The translations under genes were made by a program, and so were the position numbers. A DNA stretch of 64,000 nt, taken from DAMCZI01 sp032095175 (GTDB lineage Bacteria; Bacillota; Clostridia; Clostridiales; Caloramatoraceae). Location: NCBI GenBank assembly GCA_032095175.1, contig DAMCZI010000005.1:86759-150758 (forward strand), written 5' to 3'. Under the pieces are notes generated by a model. That model made no database searches, was not told the origin of the DNA, and saw only the letters and a program-made list of their open reading frames with translations. Shown piece after piece: positions 36,699-46,149 of this stretch. Positions within the stretch are counted from its first letter, which is position 1. Every line of letters begins with the position of its first letter.

Positions 36699-37424
36699 AT
36701 GCTTACTGATAAAAAGGTTATCTTCTTTGATATGGGAAACACTCTTTTACATTTTCATTACGGAAAATCAGATGCTGAAAAGGATTTCACTGGATTGGAA
36801 TATTTAACTACATATCTAAAGAAACTTGATTACAGAATAACTCTTCAAGCAGTAAAAAAAGATTTCTATGATAGATGGAATGAAGCCCTATGCTTAAGAA
36901 AAGTAAAATTAACAGAATATCCAATTGAGAATTATTTGAATTCATTTATGAATAAGTATGATTTAAATCTTAATCATAGTCAGTGTATTGAAGCAATTGA
37001 TGTTTTCTATTCTGATTACAAAAATCATGTTCAAACAGAGAGTGGGCTTTATGAAACTCTTAGAAAAATAAAGTCAAAGGGATACAAAATTGGGGTGATT
37101 TCAAATTCCTGCAGATATGATGAAGTTATGATTAATTGTTTTAAAGCTGCAAAAATTGATACCTTGATTGATAGTTATACCTTTAGTTATTATCTAAGGA
37201 TATGCAAACCTAAAAAGGGAATATTCGAAAAAGCTCTTGAAAAAATGGATGTTTGTCCAAAAGAAGCTGTTATGGTTGGAGATAGCCTTGAATCAGATAT
37301 AAAGCCTGCCCTTGATTTAGGCTTAAAAACTGTATGGCTAAATAAAGATTCAAAAACAAATGATACATGTATCAAACCGGATATTGAAATCTCTAGTATA
37401 TCAGACTTATATAAATATGTTTAA
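36699..37424 (+). CDS. HAD superfamily hydrolase
   Basis: A 241-residue haloacid-dehalogenase-like phosphatase. Motif I is IFFDMGNTLLHF (nucleophile Asp and general acid; the second Asp is replaced by Asn, DMGNT, which is common in this subgroup). Motif II is GVISNS, motif III the Lys in RICKPKKGIFEKAL and motif IV MVGDSLESDIKPAL. A helical cap lies between residues 20 and 90. ATG 36699 follows AAAGGAG. Substrate unknown. Confidence 0.85.
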   Translation: MLTDKKVIFFDMGNTLLHFHYGKSDAEKDFTGLEYLTTYLKKLDYRITLQAVKKDFYDRWNEALCLRKVKLTEYPIENYLNSFMNKYDLNLNHSQCIEAIDVFYSDYKNHVQTESGLYETLRKIKSKGYKIGVISNSCRYDEVMINCFKAAKIDTLIDSYTFSYYLRICKPKKGIFEKALEKMDVCPKEAVMVGDSLESDIKPALDLGLKTVWLNKDSKTNDTCIKPDIEISSISDLYKYV

Positions 37425-37463
37425 ATTTATTACAATGATTACTAATAACAAGGAGGGTTAAGT

Positions 37464-38360
37464 ATGCCTGCTAATTTAGCTTATCACTTTGCATCATGCG
37501 AAGAAGGAAAAAGTATACTTACTACAGAAGATGATTTTATCTTATCCTTAAGCAATCTGGAAATGTCTATACGTATGAAAAAGGATTTTTATGTGAGCAA
37601 AGATGAATTCATAGCATTTTTAAGTAAAAATATCCTTGAATGGGATAGTAACGATATTGAAAAAATCGAATATGCAGTAGAAGAAATCCAAAAACTACTT
37701 TTTAAGCATAACATACTTATAAATGAAGAAATTATTTTCATTAAAACCACTGGATATGAGGAAGAGCACTGTGGATATACAAGACAAAATGCAATAATAC
37801 TCCCTGTTTATAAAATAAATACCTACACAAAAGAAAATCTGATTCCTTTTATTTCCCACGAAATATTTCATATTTTATCAAGGAAAAACAAGATATTTAG
37901 AAGCAATATGTATGACATTATTGGTTTTTCTCTCATTAATAATTTAGAACTTCCACCTAAAATACAAAATATAAAGATAACCAATCCTGATGCCCCACTC
38001 ATTAATTGCTGCACAAAAGCTAGAACTGATGGTGAAAGAACTTTTATCGCTCCAGTATTAACTTTTAACAAAGATAAATATAATTCAAAGGAGAAGAATT
38101 CCTATTTTAAAAGTATTGAAGAAAAACTTATTATTATAGAAAATACTAATGGTGTTTGGAGATTTAAAAACAAAAATGACAGTCCCTTATTGTACATCAG
38201 GAGTAAAATTGAATTTTTATATAATGAACTTTTAGAAAACACCACAGGTTTATTACACCCTGAAGAAATCCTTGCCAAGTGTTTTGCATGCATGATTACA
38301 GAGAAATCAAATATCAATAATCATGATATAATTGAAAGGATGAAATATATAGCGCTATAA
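37464..38360 (+). CDS. Putative zinc metallopeptidase-like protein (HExxH), unrecognised
   Basis: A 298-residue soluble protein. It contains PFISHEIFHILSRKN, a clear HExxH zinc-peptidase motif near residue 133. A conserved-looking glutamate 21 residues further (NNLELPPKI) could be a third ligand. No signal peptide or membrane segment is present. I do not recognise the family. It follows the HAD gene by 39 bases with a strong AGGAGGG site, so the two may be co-transcribed. Confidence 0.6.
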   Translation: MPANLAYHFASCEEGKSILTTEDDFILSLSNLEMSIRMKKDFYVSKDEFIAFLSKNILEWDSNDIEKIEYAVEEIQKLLFKHNILINEEIIFIKTTGYEEEHCGYTRQNAIILPVYKINTYTKENLIPFISHEIFHILSRKNKIFRSNMYDIIGFSLINNLELPPKIQNIKITNPDAPLINCCTKARTDGERTFIAPVLTFNKDKYNSKEKNSYFKSIEEKLIIIENTNGVWRFKNKNDSPLLYIRSKIEFLYNELLENTTGLLHPEEILAKCFACMITEKSNINNHDIIERMKYIAL

Positions 38361-38402
38361 AAGATGAATTATATGAGCATAAATGGCAAACACATATAAA
38401 AA

Positions 38403-38445
38403 ACAAGTTGGATAACCCCATCCTACCCATAGTTATCCAACTTGT
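38403..38445. terminator. Hairpin between convergent genes
   Basis: ACAAGTTGGATAAC and GTTATCCAACTTGT form a perfect 14-bp stem. It lies between the HExxH gene and the opposing HD gene. The same CAAGTTGGATAAC core occurs in palindromes at 15703 and 46072, so it may be a repeat used as a terminator. Confidence 0.6.
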
Positions 38446-38476
38446 CCTAGTTTACGCCTTAATGTAGTATGTCCTC

Positions 38477-39016
38477 CTACATAAGCTCAATGTCTAACTC
38501 ATATAAAACCTTATTGCATCTTTCGAGATGTGCTCCTTCTGTTTTTACACCATGCAGGTATCTATCTATCGAATCAATGTCCTTTAACAGCTCTACAAAT
38601 AAGTTATCCGATATCACTTCCTTCTGACTATGCTGTACAACTGCATTAACAATTAGATATGTTTCATCTTTTGTTATTATAGGAAGATTACCTCTATATA
38701 CCGAATTGTATCTGTCAATAGCTTCATATATATATTTTTCTCCTGCTTCAGCATGATTCTCATGTCTTCCAGTCATTACTACACCTATATCATGTAGTGC
38801 AGCAGCAATCCCAGCTAATTCAGGATCCATTCCCCTTTTAAGTGCCAATATTTTTGCAATTTGTGAACTTGAGTACATGTGCATTATATTCCAGCGAATC
38901 GGGAAATCTCTATCATCATCTGATAAATCCTTCATTTCCTCAAGCAGCATCGATAAAATCCTGTTTAAACGTTTTACAGGCAGCTTAATTACATCATTAT
39001 TATCCTCTTTATTCAT
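38477..39016 (-). CDS. HD domain protein
   Basis: A 179-residue HD-superfamily protein. Ligands are seen in MYSSSQIAKIL (before), AALHDIGVV (HD dyad), RHENHAEAGEKYI and AVVQHSQKE, then LLKDIDSIDRYLHG with the closing Asp. It is a stand-alone predicted metal phosphohydrolase with unknown substrate. ATG 39016 follows AAGGTGA. Confidence 0.75.
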   Translation of the reverse strand: MNKEDNNDVIKLPVKRLNRILSMLLEEMKDLSDDDRDFPIRWNIMHMYSSSQIAKILALKRGMDPELAGIAAALHDIGVVMTGRHENHAEAGEKYIYEAIDRYNSVYRGNLPIITKDETYLIVNAVVQHSQKEVISDNLFVELLKDIDSIDRYLHGVKTEGAHLERCNKVLYELDIELM

Positions 39017-39082
39017 ATAAATCACCTTACCTTAATAACTATTCTTCATATTATAATAGCATAAAAAATAAATAGGTGATGT

Positions 39083-39982
39083 TTATTTTTTCCACTTTAT
39101 TATTATACTAAGCTTACCCTCACATATCTCCTTTGAAATTGTATGCCCCATTTGTTCAACCAACTCCTTGGTTATAGCAAGTCCAAGCCCAGTACTTTTT
39201 CCGCTTCTTGTACGATCGGCTGTAAAAAAACGCTCAAACAAATGCTCTGCATCTTCCTCGCTTAAGTCTGGAGCATCATTTTTAAAGGTTGTTACAATAT
39301 GGTCTTTATGCTGCTTCAAAGATATATACACAGAACCACTGCCATGCTTTAGTACATTCTGTATTAGGTTTGAAAATATTCTTCTGACTGCATTTTCATC
39401 AGAGATAACTGGTGGTGCTAAATCATCTATATCAATTAAAGGAGTTATTTTCTTACTCAAAAAATCATTGTAAAAGGAAGCAATTAAATCACACAGAATA
39501 TTAGATAGATTTAATGATTTAAATTCAAATTTATATTCCTTTGCTTCAAGTCTTGATAAATCATAAAAACCAGCTATTAAAATTTGAAGTGACTCTGCTC
39601 TCCTTTTTACTATATCCATATACTGTTTTTTTTCATTTTCAGACGAGCCATTATCCTCCAAAAGCTGTATGTATCCCAGTATTGATGTTAGTGGTGTCCT
39701 TAAATCATGTGAAATATTGGCAATAGACTGCCTAAGTTCCAAATCCATTCTTTTATACTCAGTTTCAGTTTTTTGCTTTTCTTCTAGCATCTTGTTTATT
39801 TCTAAAGACAACTTTTTAAATTGTTTATCAGATGAAGAAATAAGTATCTTTGCATTAGTATCAGCTCCATTTATGTTATTAAGCTGATTAATTATACTCT
39901 CAACTTCTTTTCTTGATAAAATATAAATGGTGACAAATATGCTCAATATAATTGTTAGAAAAATAATTATTAAGGTTTCCAT
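39083..39982 (-). CDS. Membrane sensor histidine kinase
   Basis: A 299-residue kinase with one N-terminal membrane helix, a short linker, the H-box IANISHDLRTPLTSILGY, and an HATPase domain (N-box RRIFSNLIQNVLKHG, G-boxes and KSTGLGLAI). The lack of an extracellular sensor loop places it with intramembrane-sensing or transporter-linked kinases found beside Bcr/Bce-like ABC transporters. It is the last gene of a set with a response regulator and two ABC genes. Confidence 0.88.
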   Translation of the reverse strand: METLIIIFLTIILSIFVTIYILSRKEVESIINQLNNINGADTNAKILISSSDKQFKKLSLEINKMLEEKQKTETEYKRMDLELRQSIANISHDLRTPLTSILGYIQLLEDNGSSENEKKQYMDIVKRRAESLQILIAGFYDLSRLEAKEYKFEFKSLNLSNILCDLIASFYNDFLSKKITPLIDIDDLAPPVISDENAVRRIFSNLIQNVLKHGSGSVYISLKQHKDHIVTTFKNDAPDLSEEDAEHLFERFFTADRTRSGKSTGLGLAITKELVEQMGHTISKEICEGKLSIIIKWKK

Positions 39983-40009
39983 AAATGCCACCATCCTTTT
40001 TAATATTGT

Positions 40010-40762
40010 TTACTTGATCTCCATCTTTTTAAAATATACAATGCTTATTATTGTAAATATTATTGTATACATAATACCTATTAATGCAGCCTTCATCAAA
40101 TCATTAGATGCCATTATTCCAGTACCACCTAAATTTTTTAGCTGTGTCGTTATAAGAATATTATAAACATATTCAAATTTACGGGAAACAAGTGCACAGA
40201 GTATTTCTATAATCTTTCCCAAAACCCCAAACAACCCAACATAGCTAAAGGCAAATGCAACATTATTTTTAAACATAATAGCTAATAAATTTCCTACAGA
40301 TATCGTTCCAGTCCACAATGCTGTTGCTGCTAACAACCTAAGTATAAAATCATTTACTATGCTTAATGAGAAACGATCCCCTGCTTTAAATAAAACAGCC
40401 CCACTTCCAAAGAACACGATTAAAATAATACCAGATGCTATAACTGATAAAATCAATGTAACAATGAACTTCGATAAAATCAATTTATTTCTTGAAATAC
40501 CAGAGGAAACAACATTTTTAAGAGTTTGATTTTTTTGTTCCTCAGCTGTAACCATCTCAACTATCATAATAATTATATATACTGGCAGACCAAGGCTAAA
40601 AGCCCCTACTTCAAAGACCATTTCATAATAAAATGGAACCCTAGAAGTTGTCTTTATTAAAATATTTCCCAGCAGTGCAAAAAACGCTATTGATCCAGTC
40701 ATACACCAAAAGTATACTCTATTAAAATTTCTATATAACTCTGCTTTTATGTAATTACGCAT
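40010..40762 (-). CDS. ABC-2 type permease, BcrB-like
   Basis: A 250-residue protein with six predicted membrane helices and the start MRNYIKAELYRNFNRVYFW typical of ABC-2 permeases. Its ATG overlaps the end of the ATPase gene by 8 bases, behind a GGGGGTG site, so the two are translationally coupled. It probably exports or removes a peptide antibiotic, as in the bacitracin BcrAB system. Confidence 0.85.
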   Translation of the reverse strand: MRNYIKAELYRNFNRVYFWCMTGSIAFFALLGNILIKTTSRVPFYYEMVFEVGAFSLGLPVYIIIMIVEMVTAEEQKNQTLKNVVSSGISRNKLILSKFIVTLILSVIASGIILIVFFGSGAVLFKAGDRFSLSIVNDFILRLLAATALWTGTISVGNLLAIMFKNNVAFAFSYVGLFGVLGKIIEILCALVSRKFEYVYNILITTQLKNLGGTGIMASNDLMKAALIGIMYTIIFTIISIVYFKKMEIK

Positions 40763-41678
40763 GGTGAGCACCCCCAATCAAATCAATAAAATAGTCCTCT
40801 AAATTTGCACCAATTTGATTTATTGATGATACCATAACTTCACCATATACAAGAGCCTTTGTTACAATTTCAGGTTTATCTACATACTCATACATCCTTA
40901 TTTCATTATCATTTCGAACCTCATACTTACTTACCCCAAGCTGTTTTTCAATTATAACAGAAGCCTTTCCGGTATTATCTACTTTAATTGATAAACATTG
41001 TCTGCATTTTTCTTTTAATTCCTTAGATGATATCTGTTCTATGAGTTCACCATTATTAATAAATCCATAGTTAGTTGCAAGTTGAGAAAGCTCCCCTAAT
41101 ATGTGACTTGATATAATAATTGTTGTATTTTTTTCCCTGTTAAGTTTTAAAAGAATCTCTCTAAATTCAACAATTCCAGTAGGATCAAGTCCATTTATAG
41201 GTTCGTCTAAAAATAGTAAATCTGGACTTGCCATTATAGTAAGTGCCAACCCTAAACGCTGCTTCATACCAAGGGAGAAGTTTTTAAATTTTTTCTTTCC
41301 GACATCCTCAAGCCCTACAATCTTAAGTGCCCATCCTACACATTCCTTTTCCACAATACCTCTTTGTATTCTGTAATACTCCAAGTTTTTTTCTGCTGAT
41401 AAATAAGGAAAAAAGCTTGGGGTTTCAATTATACATCCCGTTCTCATTCTTGACTCGTCTAGTCCACTTTCAGATGTTTCATTAAAAAGCTCTATCTCTC
41501 CACTAGATGGCGCTGTAAGCCCACTTACCATCCTTAGTAAAGTTGTTTTTCCAGCTCCATTTTTACCAACAAGTCCATAAATATCGCCCTGCTTTATTTC
41601 TACATTTACATTGTTTACAGCAGGATGATCATGGTACTTTTTAGTTAGATCTCTTGTTCTAAGTACTATCTCCTTCAA
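40755..41678 (-). CDS. ABC transporter ATP-binding protein, BcrA-like
   Basis: A 307-residue ATPase. Walker A GKNGAGKTTLLR, signature FSLGMKQRL, Walker B DLLFLDEPINGLDP and a His switch in IIISSHILGELSQ are all present. A C-terminal 80-residue extension is usual for BcrA-type ATPases. TTG start with GGGGTTG upstream. Forms a transporter with the overlapping permease gene. Confidence 0.92.
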   Translation of the reverse strand: MKEIVLRTRDLTKKYHDHPAVNNVNVEIKQGDIYGLVGKNGAGKTTLLRMVSGLTAPSSGEIELFNETSESGLDESRMRTGCIIETPSFFPYLSAEKNLEYYRIQRGIVEKECVGWALKIVGLEDVGKKKFKNFSLGMKQRLGLALTIMASPDLLFLDEPINGLDPTGIVEFREILLKLNREKNTTIIISSHILGELSQLATNYGFINNGELIEQISSKELKEKCRQCLSIKVDNTGKASVIIEKQLGVSKYEVRNDNEIRMYEYVDKPEIVTKALVYGEVMVSSINQIGANLEDYFIDLIGGAHHA

Positions 41679-41742
41679 TTAAGTCAACCCCTTTTTTCTA
41701 TTATGTCTATATATTAAAATACAATTTACAAGATACTCTAAA

Positions 41743-41770
41743 GAAAATCTTAAGAAAGTCTTAAGTTTAG
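41743..41770 (-). promoter_or_regulatory. Direct repeats, probable response-regulator operator
   Basis: On the minus strand CTTAAG is repeated at 11-base spacing (41765 and 41754) with a weaker CTTTAG one turn further. This is the half-turn direct-repeat layout bound by OmpR/PhoB-type regulators. It lies between the response regulator gene and the bcrA-like gene, about 75 bases upstream of the latter. Confidence 0.55.
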
Positions 41771-41824
41771 GTGTATTAAAGAAAATAACAAGTCAATATT
41801 TGGGCCTATTTTGTGTCATACACC

Positions 41825-42520
41825 TTAATCGCTTATTTTAAATCCAATACCCCATACCGTATGAATATATTCAGTATCTGGGTCAACCTTTGAAATTTTT
41901 GAACGGAGATTGCTTATATGAACATTTACTGTATTATCATCACCTAGAAATTCATCCTCCCAAACATGTTCAAATAAGTTTGCCTTAGTAAATACTTTGT
42001 TGGGATAAGACATTAAAAGCTTTAATATAGCAAATTCTCTTGCTGTAAGAATGATATTTTGTCCCTTAACTGCAGCCTCTACTGTTTCACAATTTAAAAC
42101 TAAATCCTTATGTCTTAATACTTTCTGCTCCTCACCTGTATTGGAAAAAAACATATATCGTCTCAACTGAGCTTCAACCCTTGCCAAAACTTCTTTAACA
42201 TCAAAGGGCTTTGATACAAAATCATCTGCTCCAAGTCTTAACACTTCTATTTTTATATCTTGTCCAGGTTTTGCAGAAATAACAATAATAGGCATTGTTT
42301 TAATTTTTCTTATATAGGCAATAAGCTCCTCTCCAGATACTGCTGGAAGCATTAAATCGAGCAAAACAAGTTGAAAATCATACTGTTCAAGGCACATTTT
42401 AGCTTCGGAGCCAGAAAAAGCCCCTCTCACATTGTATCCCTGCTTGCTTAATATTTTGCACAGTAGATTATTTATATCAGCATCATCTTCTACAACTAAT
42501 ATATTTATGTTATCATTCAT
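41825..42520 (-). CDS. OmpR-family response regulator
   Basis: A 231-residue regulator. The receiver domain has the acidic pair VVEDDAD, phospho-acceptor VLLDLMLP, Thr/Ser position VISAKPG and Lys in DFVSKPFD. The winged-helix domain ends VNVHISNLRSKI and YIHTVWGIGFKI. It pairs with the kinase at 39083 and likely controls the intervening ABC genes through the repeats at 41743. Confidence 0.92.
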   Translation of the reverse strand: MNDNINILVVEDDADINNLLCKILSKQGYNVRGAFSGSEAKMCLEQYDFQLVLLDLMLPAVSGEELIAYIRKIKTMPIIVISAKPGQDIKIEVLRLGADDFVSKPFDVKEVLARVEAQLRRYMFFSNTGEEQKVLRHKDLVLNCETVEAAVKGQNIILTAREFAILKLLMSYPNKVFTKANLFEHVWEDEFLGDDNTVNVHISNLRSKISKVDPDTEYIHTVWGIGFKISD

Positions 42521-42656
42521 TTTTTCCACCCCACGGTCTATGCTTTATTATAATTTCATATGTATATTCCAATTTTAGCATATATTTTTACATCTATCAC
42601 CTTTGCTCATCATTACTCATATATTATACATAGTAAGCTAATTAGGAGGTTGTTTA

Positions 42657-44075
42657 GTGCTTATTCATGTTGTAAAACAAGGTGAATTCCTCTGGCAAAT
42701 CGCCAGACGCTACCGTGTTACTGTACAAAGCATATCAGATATAAATGAACTTCCAAACCCAAATGAGTTGCTAATCGGTCAGGCACTCGTAATCCCTACA
42801 GAGGATTTTGTACACGTTGTAAGCGCTGGAGAGACATTATGGGAAATTGCACAAACCTATGGCACAACTGTTCAAGCAATATTACAAGCAAATAGGATTA
42901 CCAATCCTTCATCTATTTACCCTGGCCTTTCACTGTATATTCCAGCTCCGCGGTATATAGTCAAACCAGGAGAAACATTAGGACAGATTGCAAGAAGATA
43001 TGGTATTCCTCTGCAAACCCTAATTAAGGTAAATAATATTAAAGATCCAAATCTTATAACTCCGGGCACTGTATTAGTCATTCCTCGAAAGCATAGACCT
43101 TTAATTGATGTAAATGGATATATCATTGAGTTTGGTCAAAGTGCTGTTCCAATCATACAGGAGGATGGCAAGCATCTAACATATTTTAGTCCATTTGCAT
43201 ACCGAATTCGAGAAGATGGTGGATTAGAACCCATAGATGATGTTCCTGCAATTAGGGCTGCCAATGCTGAAAACATTATCCCTATGATGGCTATTACTAA
43301 TTTTACTTCTACCGAGTTAGGAGGCAATCTTGCCCATGTTATTCTAGCTAGCCCTGAAATACAGGATCGTTTACTTACAAATATAATTAGGATAATGAGA
43401 GAGAAGAATTATAAGGGATTAAATATCGATTTTGAAAATGTGCTGCCTGCCGATCGTGAACTATACAATAGTTTTCTTCAACGTACAGTAAACCGCTTAC
43501 ATCCTGAGGGATATTTTGTTTCAAGTGCTCTTGCTCCAAAGACAAGTGCAGAACAAAAGGGACTTTTGTATGAAGCTCATGATTATCAGGCACATGGCAG
43601 GATTCTAGACTTTGTCGTATTAATGACCTATGAATGGGGCTACCGCTTTGGTCCTCCCCAGGCTATTTCACCATTAAATGAGATTAGACGTGTTCTTGAT
43701 TATGCAGTTACCGTTATACCCAGGAATAAAATATTTATGGGGTTCCAATTGTATGCCAGGGACTGGCTTCTTCCCCATGTAAGAGGTCAGGAAGCAGAAA
43801 CCTTTAGTCCACAGGAGGCTGTACAAAGAGCTTTAACACACCATGCAGCCATTCAATATAATCCAATAGCTGCATCACCCTTCTTCCGCTACAAGGATTC
43901 ACAGGGGAAGATGCATGAAGTATGGTTTGAGGATGCACGCAGTGCCCAGGCAAAATTCAATTTAGTTAAAGAATATAATCTAAGAGGAATCAGCTATTGG
44001 GTTTTGGGGTATCCCTTCCCCCAAAATTGGGCCCTGCTTGAAGATAACTTCACTATTAGAAAGTTAAGAAGGTAG
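42657..44075 (+). CDS. Spore cortex-lytic type enzyme: three LysM domains and GH18 (YaaH/SleL-like)
   Basis: A 472-residue protein without a signal peptide. LysM domains lie at residues 2-46, 50-94 and 97-141 (VVKQGEFLWQIARRY, VVSAGETLWEIAQTY, IVKPGETLGQIARRY). From about 155 to 472 is a GH18 domain with KGLNIDFENV, where the catalytic motif DxxDxDxE is reduced to N-I-D-F-E, and VLMTYEWGYRFG. This is the layout of YaaH/SleL N-acetylglucosaminidases, which act on cortex peptidoglycan during germination. Start is GTG with AGGAGGT upstream. Expression in the mother cell is expected but no sigma factor site was fixed. Confidence 0.92.
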   Translation: MLIHVVKQGEFLWQIARRYRVTVQSISDINELPNPNELLIGQALVIPTEDFVHVVSAGETLWEIAQTYGTTVQAILQANRITNPSSIYPGLSLYIPAPRYIVKPGETLGQIARRYGIPLQTLIKVNNIKDPNLITPGTVLVIPRKHRPLIDVNGYIIEFGQSAVPIIQEDGKHLTYFSPFAYRIREDGGLEPIDDVPAIRAANAENIIPMMAITNFTSTELGGNLAHVILASPEIQDRLLTNIIRIMREKNYKGLNIDFENVLPADRELYNSFLQRTVNRLHPEGYFVSSALAPKTSAEQKGLLYEAHDYQAHGRILDFVVLMTYEWGYRFGPPQAISPLNEIRRVLDYAVTVIPRNKIFMGFQLYARDWLLPHVRGQEAETFSPQEAVQRALTHHAAIQYNPIAASPFFRYKDSQGKMHEVWFEDARSAQAKFNLVKEYNLRGISYWVLGYPFPQNWALLEDNFTIRKLRR

Positions 44076-44118
44076 ATTAGCTTCAACTATATTCAATACA
44101 AAAATCGTAATAATAAAA

Positions 44119-44171
44119 TTAGTGTGCTCTATCACCTCATTCTTATTTAGGCGTATTATAGAGCACACTAA
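44119..44171. terminator. Hairpin after the LysM/GH18 gene
   Basis: TTAGTGTGCTCTAT and ATAGAGCACACTAA form a perfect 14-bp stem with a 25-base loop, 44 bases after the stop. Weak T content follows. It also faces the convergent gene at 44252. Confidence 0.6.
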
Positions 44172-44251
44172 TACATTATAATTATTTATTGTTATATCCA
44201 CCAAATTTGTTTTACCTCACTACATGTTTCATAATAATTTTATACAGATAC

Positions 44252-45166
44252 CTAAATTACTAAATACTCAATTTCTACTAGCCATTTTCGAATTTCTCTA
44301 TCTCCAATTTTGCCCAACGCCTTTATTGATGCTTTTTTAATGTCCTCAATATTCAATCCATATCCATGCAATTCAGCAGGATAGCTTTTTACAAATTGAT
44401 AAATCTCCCTTGCTTCACCTGCAGTTATTACCGATAATTTCAATTTATTGTAGAGGGATAAAAACTGTTCTTTTGATAGATATTGTTGAGGCAGCATATC
44501 AAAGATAGAGATGCATTCATTAAGCTCTTCTTTTCTTTTATTTTTATTAACTTTTTTAGGTGTTACCTTATTCTGAATATATCTTTTTTCCTTAATGAAA
44601 TATTTTGAGATTATTTTTTCAAGCTGTTTAACCTGTCTATCCAATAAAGGCAGCTTTACTCGGAGTTGTTCAGAAATATCATCTGGTATTTCCACTCCCG
44701 CAGGTATATTCAATGGTAATTCCCAATTATCTATTACCTTTGAAAGTATCTCATCACGCTCAAGATCAATCTCCTTGAGCCCCTTTACAACCAACCTTAC
44801 CATTTCTGGCTCCAGCCCTGTATGCTCCTTGAAATGTATTATCCCTAGCTTATAAATTCTTCCTGTCTCTTTATGTAATACAGTATACCTATATTTTAGC
44901 TGTCGACCGCATTCACATCGTATATCAGGGTTCCCGGATAGGTTTACTTCATAATTTAATAGTATCCAATCAAGCATACTCTCCATCGTTTTATCAGAAT
45001 CCTCTAGCTCTTCCTTTGTAAGAACTTCCCCCTTCTTTTTGCACCAGAGGTTTAACCATTTAGTTTTCATACCTCGTTTTACTTTCTCATCAAGTATTTT
45101 CCTTTGCTCTTTAGTTAAGGATAGATATGCAGAATCTAATTCTTCTTGGGAATGATCAGTTACCAT
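44252..45166 (-). CDS. Unrecognised soluble protein with a Cys pair
   Basis: A 304-residue charged protein. The middle has IRCECGRQLKYRYTVLHKETGR, where the two Cys and the following His could bind metal. Helices rich in Lys and Glu surround it, and KNKRKEELNECISIFDML begins a C-terminal helical domain. There is no membrane segment or signal peptide. I do not recognise a family with confidence. A GGGGGA site precedes the ATG; the next gene on this strand is a membrane protein ending elsewhere in another direction of the same strand. Confidence 0.55.
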   Translation of the reverse strand: MVTDHSQEELDSAYLSLTKEQRKILDEKVKRGMKTKWLNLWCKKKGEVLTKEELEDSDKTMESMLDWILLNYEVNLSGNPDIRCECGRQLKYRYTVLHKETGRIYKLGIIHFKEHTGLEPEMVRLVVKGLKEIDLERDEILSKVIDNWELPLNIPAGVEIPDDISEQLRVKLPLLDRQVKQLEKIISKYFIKEKRYIQNKVTPKKVNKNKRKEELNECISIFDMLPQQYLSKEQFLSLYNKLKLSVITAGEAREIYQFVKSYPAELHGYGLNIEDIKKASIKALGKIGDREIRKWLVEIEYLVI

Positions 45167-45211
45167 TTTACTTCCCCCATTTCATAGAAAATCTTTTATG
45201 TGTCACACATT

Positions 45212-45844
45212 TCATTTCTTAACATCAATTTTTGCTCCATCTATTTCAACATATCTATTATCTATCCAATTAATATTAGGCTCTTTTCCCCATCTATCTA
45301 TATTAATAACCTTTTCTTTTTTTATTATATTAAAATATATCTTTTCTAATTTTATTATTGTATTTCCTCCCAAGGCACCTTGATCTAATCCAACTACTGC
45401 AACTCTGTATTTATCATTAGGAGAATTAACTTCCCTCATTAATTTTTGTGATGTAAACACATAGCGAATAAAAACTGTAGCTACAAAAATAAAGATTATT
45501 ATGCCATAAAGAAGCCCTGATATTATCTTAAGGAGTATGTGAGAATTTCTAGAACAGAACAATGGATAAACTAAAAGCAGCGGTAATGCAATTATCTCAT
45601 TTATAAATATTGGAAGTATAAGTAGAATAATCAATGGTATAAAAAGTCCATGACTAAATCTTTTATTGTTATCTTTATTCAATTTTATAAGAACAAGGCT
45701 TGATATAATAACATATAGAACATAATAAACAGTTTGTATTACATTTGATATGAAGTAGAATTGGTTTAAAACTAATATAGCAGAAATGAAGCAAAGAATT
45801 CCTGCTACAACAGTTGCTTTGTTCCAGAATTCCTTTGAGTTCAC
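45212..45844 (-). CDS. Membrane protein with DUF5412-like C-terminus
   Basis: A 210-residue protein. The first 125 residues hold about four membrane helices. The C-terminal part NSPNDKYRVAVVGLDQGALGG and INWIDNRYVEIDGAKIDV resembles DUF5412, where a short beta domain reads SPNGKY...WIDN-TV-ING. GTG start at 45844 is favoured because AGGGGG stands 7 bases upstream. Function unknown. Confidence 0.55.
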   Translation of the reverse strand: MNSKEFWNKATVVAGILCFISAILVLNQFYFISNVIQTVYYVLYVIISSLVLIKLNKDNNKRFSHGLFIPLIILLILPIFINEIIALPLLLVYPLFCSRNSHILLKIISGLLYGIIIFIFVATVFIRYVFTSQKLMREVNSPNDKYRVAVVGLDQGALGGNTIIKLEKIYFNIIKKEKVINIDRWGKEPNINWIDNRYVEIDGAKIDVKK

Positions 45845-46071
45845 AAAATAACCCCCTATCAAAGATAAACTCCCAAATATGTATAATTTTCATATTACTT
45901 AAAAGCTGTCCATCTTTAATTATTATACAATTTCTTCTAACATATATCCAATGATACTATCAGAATTAAAATTAAGTTTCATGTGCTTTGTGTTTCATAA
46001 TAAAATTAAAAAGGGGGTTGCTGGGGTAACAGGCACCTGTGATGCTTTTTCAGAGGATTTCCAGGTATATA

Positions 46072-46129
46072 TAACGTGGCAAGTTAGATAACATTAAAAT
46101 ACCCTAATGTTATTTAACTTGCCACGTTA
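46072..46129. repeat. Palindromic repeat element
   Basis: TAACGTGGCAAGTTAGATAA and its near-perfect complement ending in CCACGTTA form arms of about 25 bp separated by 8 bases. It shares the CAAGTT-GATAAC core with elements at 15703 and 38403. It follows the small membrane protein gene and may also terminate it. Confidence 0.65.
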
Positions 46130-46149
46130 CATATGATTGGTTTTTTGTA

